Positions 10,271-20,700 of a DNA stretch of 64,000 nucleotides are shown piece by piece; the stretch's first letter is position 1; each line of letters opens with the position of its first letter. This DNA is from Blepharisma stoltei. Lineage: Eukaryota > Ciliophora > Heterotrichea > Heterotrichida > Blepharismidae. The notes below the pieces were generated by a model. The model did not search any database. It worked only from the letters and a program-made list of their open reading frames with translations, and was not told the DNA's origin. A program made the position numbers and the translations under genes. The stretch is taken from the NCBI GenBank assembly GCA_914767885.1, contig CAJZBQ010000010.1, positions 310,001 to 374,000 on the forward strand, given 5' to 3'.

Positions 10271-11740
10271 TTAATCATCTTCTTTAGGTCTACTTAATTT
10301 AGGAGGTAAAAAACTGTTAATGGTTTGATAATAGGCAGTAGCTGGAATTGCAGAATAGATATTGACAGTCATAATTCCATAGGCGCTATACCTAATTCCA
10401 GCTAAGACTAGAAAAGGATGAGAATACGTACAATTAAGCAATCTTCCAAATGGCGTATTCAATATTATAGGCTGGCTATCACTATATCTTTGCAAATGGA
10501 CTTTTATTAGCTTATCAGATGCTCTTTCAGATTTAGAAATATACATGATTTTGAATGGAGAGACATCAATAAAATATTGAAAATTCAAGCATCGGAAGCT
10601 TCATTGATCTTCTACGCTATGATAAGTTGAAGTTGCTATGTTGAAAATGACAAAATTGTTTGATCTTCCATCTTGGAATATGATATATTCTTTTATCACT
10701 GCAAATCCATTGTGGCAAAAAACATTCAATTTTGTTTTATTTTTATAGAGCTGATTATTCCCATCTAAAAATAATACAACCGAATGCTGGTATCCATCAG
10801 GAGTTTCATATTTTGTTGATTTCAAACATGTGACTTTGGTTGTAATTTGGATTTCATTTGCAGGAATCGATTGATTAGCATTGTAAAACTTAATTATATT
10901 TTCATAGTGAATAAAAAAGGCATTTGCTGCAGGGTTTGGAATATGCAAATTTAAATAATTATCCGATTTCAAGTATGAATGACTTATCATTGTTTTTGAT
11001 TCTTCAAATTTCATAGCTCGAAGCTTCTCCAACTGCCTATTAAATAAAACTGCCTCGTATTTTTTTAAGCAAATAATATGCTGCCCATTATTGAAATACT
11101 CAATTTTTAAAATTGGCTTTTTTCGGTCATCTTGCTTTGTAAGCCTCGAGCAATTTATATCAGGAAAATATTCAAGTGAGGGATCTGGGCCATACGAAAA
11201 TAATTCCAAATTTCCTCCACTAGAGCAGACAATTCTATTTTTATGACCAGCAGCAGCAATAATTCTATCTTGGCAAATTCAAGTTTCTTTTCTTGTGAAG
11301 TCATTTCTGAATGAAGATATTGAAAAGACCAATATATTATTGTCTTCATAACCAAAAAATAAATGCTCTTGCTTATATGATAAATAATGAAAAATTATTG
11401 ATGGGCACTTTGATCATTTTAAGGCTACAGATGGCAGCTTTCCAGTTGATAAATTTGCTTCAAGTATTGACTCAATTAGGCTTGTTCCTACATCATCGCC
11501 ATTGAATAACGTATTTACTTTGTCTAATTGGTGATGCTTATCATGAATGGAGACATGAGGGTCATAGACATATTTCCAAAATTTTTTGCAGGTCATTGTA
11601 AAATTCAAGTACTCTTGGAATGTTAAAAATGATATAATCTCTCTTATCATGTTGGCTCCTAATAAAAAGATAGAGCATTTGTTGTCTTTATTATTTTGGT
11701 ATCTGACTAATAAGTTGAAATTTGGTTTTTTTGATTCCAT
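10271..11740 (-). CDS. F-box-like protein with beta-propeller-like C-terminus
   Basis: 489 residues. The frame is continuous once the two in-frame UGAs (near 11413 and 10600) are read as Trp. Residues about 27-60 (LGANMIREIISFLTFQEYLN, then TCKKFWKYV) match an F-box helical pattern. The rest consists of repeated hydrophobic strands (for example HLFFGYEDNNILVFSISSF and HNGFAVIKEYIIFQDGRSN), suggesting a WD-like propeller without clear WD signatures. F-box proteins recruit substrates to SCF ubiquitin ligases; that role is inferred. The gene is convergent with the NOL12-like gene, 15 bp apart. Confidence 0.7.
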
Positions 11741-12563
11741 TAAGGTTTTATAATCAGAGCGAACCAGATTTTAAAAATGTTAAAATCAACATTTTTAAAA
11801 TATTTCACAGTTAATCTGCTACATATAAGCAATTTTCTTATTCCCGCCCAATAAGAAAAAAATTTTTGCTAATTATGGAAGAAATTACTTGGTATTAAAA
11901 AAAGAAAATATTCAAATCTCGGTGTTAACCCATAATAAGCAAATTTATTATCATTCCATAAAATTACAAATTTGTGTTTTTTGGCTAAAATCAAATAGCA
12001 TTAACATTAGCTTAGCGGTTATCACCCATTATAGGTAAGTATTTTCCCAAAAACTATCCTATTCTTAATAATCTCTCCAATAAATCTTCGAATATTCCTA
12101 TTTATGACCTCAATTTGATCCCGACATTTCTCCAACACTATTTTCTCAAGCCTCCAAACTTACAAAACTATTTCTGTTAAACTCATCTTATCTAATTCCT
12201 CCTGCTAAATTTAAACGCTGTCCATACTACGAATGTATCTCATGCGCTATCTACTTGCTGATTTGAATATCTCGAAAAGAGGCAGCCTCTGTCTAGGGAA
12301 TAGTTTTTACAAGTCTAACTTCGATTATGAAATGAGCATTTGCAGTCATTTTTTCAATTTTTACAAATTTAAGTTAGTCTTCGCATTCTATAATCAATTA
12401 ATAACTAAAAGCTGATATAATTTATATAATAAAAGCTAATTCTTTTGTATTCTTTATAAACTTATTAATTCTGCTTGCGTTTCTGCTTAATATATCTTTA
12501 GGTAACCAAAGAAATTTCTATACTTAATCATTAGAAAGTAAATAATATCAGAAAAAATTTCAC
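11741..12563. other. Unassigned 0.8-kb spacer with protein-like stretches
   Basis: Mostly AT-rich spacer, but 11990-12420 has balanced composition and long partial frames. On the plus strand about 57 codons are open from 12030 (NYPILNN, then YDLNLIPTFLQH). On the minus strand several stretches are separated only by UAA or UAG. No start, splice site or IES arrangement gives one clean ORF, so it may be a decayed gene. Confidence 0.35.
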
Positions 12564-13726
12564 ATGTCATTTTTAAAGAGAGTTTTATCTCGTGAACCTA
12601 TTAAGAAAGGCACTAGCGTCCCACCTAAAACGAATCAAATTTCAATCAAAGTTGAGAATATTCCAAGCACTAAACTTAAAAAATCCAAATTATTTCAAAG
12701 AAATTTCCAAGAAAAATCCCCAGAAAAATATTCGACAAGCTCACCGTCATCACTCAAGAAGCCTCCACTTTCAGTTCGAAAATTGCCTATATATAAAAGT
12801 AGTCCAGAGATTCCTCAGCTTCACATAAGCTTAAAATTTTTATCTACTCCAGTATCAACTGTGGTTTCTCCTAGAATAAAAAAAGCTAATCCACAATTGA
12901 TAGTCAAGCCAAATGATTTTATTGAGCCTGAAGTAGAGACTGATATACCAACATTTACATTTATAAGTATGGTGCTGCTCGATTTCTCATACCTTTAAAT
13001 AGAAATTAATTTCTTGCATATTTTAACTATGAGTTTGGCTTCACCTTGTGAAAATATCGATTAGTAAGAAAAGCAAAGAGCTGAGGATAAAGTGTGCACT
13101 TATTTCCACCACTAAATGGCTAATCCAAAAAAGAATCTTAAAACCCAAGCTTCAAGACTAGGTCCATTAAGGTCAAGGTCTTCATATATTATCGGGCTGG
13201 GGTTATGCAGTTCGAAATTCCAGAGTTATTCTAAAACTGGTTATGGCTTTAAGTGTAATAGCTAACATTTATTGATATACCAACACTAAAAGAATATATG
13301 GAAAATACTATTCTTCTTTAATAAAATGCATTCAATAATAAAAAAGGCCGCAATAAAATACTATCAAAAAATAAAAAAGCGATGCTAGCATAAATGATCA
13401 TCTTTTTAAGGCTGCATACAAAATCCAGGCTAAATGTTTCCTTTGCAGATACAGCTACTGATAGTGCTTCAAAAAGATCTGCTAGTCAAGTTTCAAGGAG
13501 TTTTATTGACGATAATGCTGTAGAAAAAATACCTGAAAGATCAAATTCTTTAAAAAATATTAAAGAAAAAGATAATCTAGCGAGATTAAAGGAAATGCTT
13601 GGAATTAATGCAGAGAAGGAAGTAAAGCCCTCAACAAAAAATAAATTGATTGAAGAAAAAAATTGCAAATATTCCAACAGGGTAATGATATATAAAGAAA
13701 AAGGGAGCAGATTGCATAAAAATTAA
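12564..13726 (+). CDS. Unknown basic, Ser/Pro-rich protein with two inserts
   Basis: Assembled as 236 residues (711 nt) after removing one copy of a 13-bp duplication plus its 319-bp insert (12941-13285) and an IES at 13287-13408. The N-terminal half is Ser-, Pro- and Lys-rich and looks disordered. The C-terminal half has a charged helix (NIKEKDNLARLKEMLG). No family is recognised. The joined sequence reads ETDIPT-LRLHTKSRLN. The two inserts lie only 2 bp apart, so the middle is reconstructed by inference. Confidence 0.6.
12941..13285. mobile_element. Insert with 13-bp target duplication inside an ORF
   Basis: TGATATACCAACA occurs at 12941-12953 and again at 13273-13285, flanking 319 bp of non-coding sequence. 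Removing one copy plus the insert restores the frame. A stretch near 13206 (GCAGTTCGAAATTCC) resembles a pol III B box, so a tRNA-derived SINE is possible. The duplication contains TA, so TA-dependent excision could restore it exactly. Confidence 0.65.
13287..13408. mobile_element. Short IES (120 bp)
   Basis: TA-bounded insert with short inverted ends (TAAAAGAATA and TAAAAAGATG). Removal joins ACA CTA to AGG CTG in frame. Without removal the frame hits TAA at once. Confidence 0.65.
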
Positions 13727-13802
13727 TTATCAATACAATGATGGCTAATTATAATGCATATATTTTAGAATTAAAATTTTTAATTTTATTTTAAGTTCGG
13801 CT

Positions 13803-14551
13803 TTATACTAAATTCAAAGCTCATAATATTTTATCCTCATTGAATCATTTGCTGAGCATTGCTATGATTAAAAACTGTCTTAAAAAGGCTGTCTCTATAT
13901 CTTTAATTCTTTGTTCATACTTAAAAACATTTAAAATTAAATTAGAAAAGATTAGAAGGAAGGTTTAAGTTAAGTCATTTTTATTTTAATTGTAAGCAAA
14001 TTTACATTTACAAGCTTAATCAGCATCGTCTAGCTGCTGACGGTCATCGCTATTTCAAGAATGTCTTCTCTAAAAGCAGGCCAATCCAATACTTTTCAGT
14101 TATCGTTTATTGAAATAAAACGAATCTCTTTGAAATACCCCAATCCACTTACGCAAAGTTTATACTCTACTGTTTCTCTTCTGTGGCTCTTTACCAAAGT
14201 TCGGCAGCTACTAAAGCAGCATGTCCAGGGAATATTATAAGCCCTACGCAACAATTTGAAAAATTTATGTTTTAAAATACAAGCTGTTTTAAAATTAAAC
14301 AGAATTAACATAAATTTCATTATACTAATTATCACTTATATATCAATTATTTTCATAATATTATAAAAATTTTGTTTGCTCACGGAAGATGGGTTTTTTG
14401 GCAAAAAATAGGGATTTTTCCTATAGTTTTGTTCGGTTACGAAGATGGTTAGTAAGCAGCTCCTCGAATTATTTTCCAAAAAAATTAACCAACTAACTCG
14501 GAGAGTTGACAAATGCCTCATATAGAGTCTATTTATCACCTTCCAAGTCAC
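13803..14551 (-). CDS. Unknown small protein assembled across two IESs
   Basis: About 137 residues after removing IESs 14245-14454 and 13918-14032 and a short intron of 14 or 17 nt near 14185-14201 (both keep the frame). The joined protein has a hydrophobic middle (LGLIIFPGHAALVAAELW) and a Trp-containing C-terminus (KVLDWPAFREDILEIAMTV, then LIIAMLSKWFNEDKI). No family is recognised. The two IES joins each phase correctly. The intron length is unusual for this genome and is the weak point; a frameshift is the alternative. The upstream exon runs into a SINE fragment at 14556-14660. Confidence 0.5.
13918..14032. mobile_element. Short IES (113 bp)
   Basis: TA-bounded AT-rich insert. Joining AGC TA to T GAA changes a TAG stop into Tyr and opens a further 35 codons of protein-like sequence. 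The terminal inverted repeats are weak. Confidence 0.65.
14245..14454. mobile_element. IES, truncated MITE family 1
   Basis: The right end carries the family-1 direct motif pair (GCTCACGGAAG.TGGG ... GTTACGAAGATGG) with the conserved spacer GGGATTTTTCC. The opposite end, with the motif hairpin, is missing. Net 208 bp. Excision at TA joins TGC TTA to GGG in frame. Confidence 0.65.
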
Positions 14552-14555
14552 TGCC

Positions 14556-14660
14556 CAAGCCGATCTATATCTGTGCCTAAGCTATACTGCCAAGAGGGCC
14601 TAGTAGCTATTTAGCCTTGGGCCCTGCTCTCCATGCAGCTCTGGGACTTATTGCACTCCA
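14556..14660. mobile_element. SINE-like fragment
   Basis: About 105 bp of higher GC, including GCCAAGAGGGCCTAGTAGC, which resembles the AAGAGGGCC block in the elements at 45.3 and 49.5 kb. It is a truncated copy, and no target duplication is seen. Confidence 0.45.
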
Positions 14661-14737
14661 GGCTCTCTTTTATGAGTTGGAAAATATGATGAAATTATTA
14701 ATAGAGTCATAATTTCTGTTTAAATAATAGTAATAAA

Positions 14738-17700
14738 TTAATCATTAAGCTGGCACAATAAAGCCGCACCTCTCAAAGTCCAATACTCTGGAGACTCTTC
14801 TGTAGGCAAATCAATTGCCAAAATAAAGTTCGTGGACTGCCCAGTAGTTGATAGCACACCAGCTCTTACTGAAGTCTTATATATTGGACATTGATAATCT
14901 TGTGGGGAAGTCTCGTAGTCGTCTGAAGGTAGAAAATGAATGACAGGCATTTTTGAGTAAAGCTCTCCTGGCAGCTGGTCTGTCAGCATCTTATAATCCC
15001 TGTCCCATCTTGCTCCATCTAATTCTTCCCTCTGTGAGCGAACAAAACCATTAGAAAAATCCCTATTTTTTGAGTAAGAACCCACCCTCTGTGAGTGAAC
15101 GAAAATTTTATTAATATATCAAAATTTTTTATAAAAAAATTTTAATATATAAGTGATAACTAAATCTCAAGCTAATTCTGGATAATTTTACCAAATGCTA
15201 TTTCAAAACATAAATTTTATAAATAAAATTAATATTTGTTTAAATTATTTCAAATTTGAAAAAAAATTACCCTTAACATAATCAAACAAAATTTTTTGGA
15301 TTGTTCACGGAGAGGGTGGGAGTAAGTATAATCCATATATAAAGACTCCGTCAAAATTATTCTGTGAAATGTCTTCTTTGTCTTTATCTGTCACTGTAAA
15401 GCTAAATCTTACTTTATCAATCGAAATTTTATACCGTCTAGCATAAGTTTGCAAAGTTCCTGTAATAAACGACTGCGGGAAAAAGAATCCTGAAAGCCAA
15501 TAGCAGGTTGGGTTGCCTCGCTTAAGCCAATCATCCATGAATGCCACTCTTGCCTTTAAGTCTTCGACCCAGCTTGCTAAAGGTTTAAGTGAAGGATATG
15601 AGACTTTTCTCCAATTCCCTGGGATTTGGAATTTTATTATGGATGAATACATTTCATCAAGCTCCTGAGACATGACAACTTCTCCCTTTATAGCTCTCTG
15701 CAACTCTATTAGCGATCTCTGCATTTTTACTAGGAGCTTATTAAATCTTTCCACTTCGTGCAGCAGGACAGTTGTTAATGAAGGAATCAGATCATACTCA
15801 GCTTTCACAAATAAGTCATGGTGCCCTGATTTTATGTCCAACGGCTCAGGAATTGTAGCTATAACAGAATCAGCGAACTCAGTGACTATCTCGTCGTTTG
15901 ATTTTCCTCCAGAATTTCCGGCCTCTCTAGGCTGTATAGAAAGGATTGTTGCTAGGACTTTCTCTGATTCTTGGGTTTGATAAGAAATATTCGCATTTTC
16001 ATGGAGCCCAAATATTTCTGGAAGGTCGTTTGTGGGTAAATTTTCTATATACTTCTTATATGATTCTAGATTGCCATCTACAGGAGCCAAATAAGTCCCA
16101 CTTTCACTAAAGATGTAGCCCTCCTCCAATATGTCAGGTGTATAGAATTTTTTTAAGGTCGATAATAAGCAAGTTCTATCCCAATCATCAGTCACTCTTC
16201 CTCCATAGTTAATATGTCCAGTCAAGTACAGTAAAGCATCCCATGGGACTTCTTCCTGTTCTTCTAAAAACTTCTTCAAAAACTTTCTAGATGTTTCCAA
16301 ATCGGTTGCATTAAACTCATATCTGATATTAAATCCTAATGGGCCGAATTTTCTTCTTTCTTGTATAACTGCATGGAAAAAGGTTAACCCAAAGCACAGT
16401 TTTCTCCATATTTGTGGCTTACTGCTATCAGCTAAATTTTCTTCAGATATTTCTGCATATGACTTTTTCATGTTTGCTTTTATTCCTCTTGGGGGCTCTG
16501 TTGTGATTTTTAGGCCATTTTGTAATACACTCACAGGGAAATAATCTGCTGGCATTGATGTTAAAAAGAATCGGAACGAAGGAGAAATATTGGTTTCTTC
16601 TTGCAAATCCTGAACTAGTTTTTCTAGGGAAGGCATTCATGACTTAGCTAAATGGCAATTTTGTAGAACAAGCCATCGGCCAGTTTTTTTGCAGTGGATT
16701 AATTCTTCTTGAGCTCGAGGTCCTTGGCCTTGGCCTAATGAAATAATTGAAGTTTTATCTGTAAACTCCATTTGGTGAGCAAATGCCATTAAGGATACAG
16801 TCGGATCGGCTCCTTGAGATAGAACAAAAATGATAGGAGTTCGGTTATCACTGTCTGCAAAAAGGCTTTCCATTGTAGCTGATGGGCTCTCTACAAAGAA
16901 TGAGCCAAGGGTTTTACTTACAAATGCTGTAAAGGCTAATAATAGTTTATCAGTTCTGAAACTTCTGACAATAATTAGCTTGAAAAATGGGTCTATTTTT
17001 GATTCCCAGTCTAGCGGGAGAGGAGTCTGATATAAATCTTGAGAACCCGCATATTCTCGCCACAATGACAAATTTAAAGCTATGCTCTTTGTCAGTCCCA
17101 CTAAGTTTGGAAATGTCTTTTCTAATGCTATTAGTAACTCCCAGCTCGCTTTTCCTATCAAAGCAGGATCAGGATTATCTGGAAGTTTTCCTGTCATAAG
17201 TCCAGCTCCTCTTACTCTCTGCTTTCAAATTAATTTTTCTATTTTTAGTAATAAATAGCCAAAATAGTTGATATAAGGAACTCTTATTATTTTTTTTTAT
17301 CTTTTTCAATTAATTTTTTTATTAAAGGAATATTTAGAACGACATATTAATGAAACTCATCTGAAATATTCCAATTCAATTTAACTCTTGATGAATAAGA
17401 TAATAAAAAAAAATTTTGCTTTGCTCTTTATGTAAATTGCGAAATTAGCAATAGATTCCAGCCTGCAGCTGGGATTATCCCTTCTTTTCTTTGTATTGCT
17501 GTTGTTATTAAAAATGAAAAAATTTGCTTATGAGTTTCAAATAGCCCTCTGCAAATATTTGTATAAATATTTCTTGTACTAGCTTCCAGCACAATCTGTA
17601 TTCTTTTGGATATATCCTTTGTTTTTTCTGAATTCTCAATAGAGTAACTGAATAATTTTTTCATATAAACAAGAGAATACTGATACATTGGGTCTATTCC

Positions 17701-20700
17701 AGCAAGCTCTACGACTACAAAATATAAAATTGCTCCTCTGGTTGCAGCTCCTCTATACTGTTCTCTCACTAGATTTAGATTTTGTTCGATTGTTGAAGAC
17801 TCTTTGACTCTTTGCGTGATATCTTTTGAGGTAGATTTAGACTGCTGCATAGTTGCTATAAGCTTTCGATCATCCAAAATATTTCCTCCAGAGCTGTCAG
17901 CAATGAGCTGCAGTATAGAATTTTGGATATCTACAAGTCTTTTATTGTCAGTCGCCATCTGTATGATAAGCTGAGTTTTTTGCTGTTCCACTTCATTGTT
18001 TTCAATTTTCACGACGTCTGCCAGTAATTGCTCTTCAAGCCCTGCAAAAGTGACAGTAAAGTTAATGATGTTTACCTTTATGCAAACTTCTGGTAAATAG
18101 TGAGGGTTTGGCAACTTGGTGGTAAGATATAAACGGAAGCCTTCATCATAATTAATATCAGATTCTCCTAATTCCCACTACTCTGTGTGTGCAACAAATT
18201 TGTTTCTAATATTATTTTTAAATTTTATAATTTTTTTTGAAATTGAAATAAAAATCAGTATGCAAAAATTTTATTAAAAAAAAATTTATTTAATTTGTAA
18301 AATTTACGTTTTGAAATGCAAGCTGCTAAATTTAATAGAATTAGCTAAAGATTTCATTATAATAATTATCATTTACATATTAAAGTATTTTTTTAATAAA
18401 ATTTTTATATGAAAAAAAAATTGGCTTGCTTAAAGAGTTTTTTTGTTCACTAATAATAGGAATTTTTCTAATGATCTAGCTCGCCGATAAGGGTAGGAGT
18501 AAGTGGACAAGTAATCTTCCATCTGTGTGCTTATAGATTTGCTTACTCTCCCCCCCCCCCTCCGTGAGCGAACAAAAAAATTTTGTTCGCTCACGGAGGG
18601 GGGTTAATTTTTTTTTTTAAAAAAAATTTATATATAAATTTTATAAAAAATATTTTTTTCGAAATTTAAAAAAATCCTAATTTGCAAAAATTGGGAAGCA
18701 AATATTAATTTAATTTGCAAAATTTATGTTTTTAAAACGCAATTTGTTTAAAATTAAACAGAATTAGCTCTAGATTTCATTATACTAATTATCACTTATA
18801 TATCAAAATTTTTTTTCCATTAAAATTTTTTCTATTAAAAAAATTTTTGTTCACTCACGGAGGGTGGGTTTTTTGGTCAAAAAATGGCGATTTTTCTAAT
18901 GGTTTTGTTCGCTCACGGAGGGGGGGGGGGGGGGGGGAGTTAGCTATTATAGGTTCAACTGAAGGATCGAGAACTTCTCCTATGTCTTCAAACAGTATTG
19001 GCACTCCATTAGTGATACAAGCTTCTAAGCTTCTCATCATTTCTTTGGCTTCTTTTTTACCTTTTTCATCATTTTCATCATAGCTTTTCATTTTCATTAT
19101 TTTTAGTTTCCTCGCTTTTTCCATATTTTTGATTCAACTGTGAGCCTGCATTTGTGGATCAATCATAAGTGGCCATCTTTGAGATATTGTAGCAATGATC
19201 CCATTTTCAACTGAAACACTATCACTAGGAAGTCCAGCAATATTCCAATCTTGAATAGTAAGCTTATCCCCTAAAATTCCTTCCAGGGTGAAATCTTGTG
19301 TGCAAGGGATTTTTAGTTCATTGCATCTTGCTATCCATTTCTGAGTAAGAGTTTTGCGGTATTCCCCTGTGAAAGGTCCTAAGTAAGAGACAATAGCAGC
19401 ACTTAAAAAGACATTTCCAATAATGACACTAATACTTTCTTTTAATGTTTGTAGGTTCTGCTCCCATCTCACTCCTTCATCAGCCAATAAATCAAGCAGT
19501 AATTCTGCCCTCACAAGTCTCTCTTGAGTAATTTCAATGTCATGCTGAAGCTGAGCCATTCTTTGCTGAGTCAAATTGCAATCCTCTTGCAGCCTCTCCA
19601 CTTTTTCTTGAACGCCCCTCAATTCGTCTTCTTTTTCTTTTAACTTTTGCATGTCAGATTCCAGTTTAGCCTGCATTAGTTGCACCCTTTCTTTCTTAGG
19701 CTTGACTATTTCATATGCTTCTGAATATTGACTCATTGCAATAGTCCACATGCATAAGGATTTGGCTGCTTGAGATTTTGTGCCTACAAACTCCACCTCA
19801 TATTCAGGCTTTGCCAAATAGTGTCTCAGTTTTCTTAATGCTGGCTTAGGAATATCATCCTTATTATAAGTTCTAAGCCTTTCTAAGAAGTCCATTCTTC
19901 CTAATACATGCTGCACAGATGGCCAGTCTGTAGCTTCACTGAGTAATATACACACAGCTTCCAAGACCATTTTCACGACAGGGGTCGGATTTTTATAGTT
20001 TTTCATTTCAAAAATATCTTTAGGATTGATGCTGTCAAGCGCTCTCATGGCTCTTTCTAAAATTGGCATAGCTTGGCTGAGCTCTTCTTCAGCTTCAAGT
20101 GCTTTGGATCTGCACTCAATCATCTGGTGATTCACGACTTCTTTTTCTCTTTCGACTTGCTCTCTAAGCACTTCAGCAGCTTTTGTTTCCTTTTGAACCT
20201 CAACGAGATACTGCTCAGTTTTTTTCTTTTGAATTTCTAGCTCAGGAGCCATCAATTGCAAATCATTTTGTAGTTGATTTACTATATCTCTGGTTTGCTT
20301 TAAATTGCTCAGTCCATTTTCCAGTCTTGATTTCGCTGACTGTGCTTGATTTCGCTTGATATTCAGCTGTGACAGATAAAACGAAATCAAATCCAAATAG
20401 CTTTTTGGTGTTGTATATGTTTTCCTTCTCAGTTCAGCAAAAAATTGATCTGCAGATTCTTCAACTGAGGTGTGGATTTCCATACACATAGTAGATAGTG
20501 CTTTTTTCATCTCATCAGTTGTGGTGAGTTCTTGCAAAAATTGCGAGGAAACTGACAATAAGGCTTCCTGAGGCCATTTGTTAAACCAGTCCAATGTTGC
20601 ACAATTTACAAGTGATGGGAATTTTCTGCAGCGAATTCTCAGAGACTCGCCAACTGGTGACATGCACAGAACAATATGAAGCCTGTCTCGGACTCTTTGC

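Noticed and set aside
12000-12420. A gene using UAA/UAG as Gln
   Set aside because: All confirmed genes in the window stop at UAA or UAG, and any frame looks open when no stops are allowed, so this is not evidence.
18900-18945. Long G and C homopolymers as functional G-quadruplex sites
   Set aside because: They recur only at MITE ends, and tract lengths vary widely between copies; length may reflect replication slippage or sequencing error.
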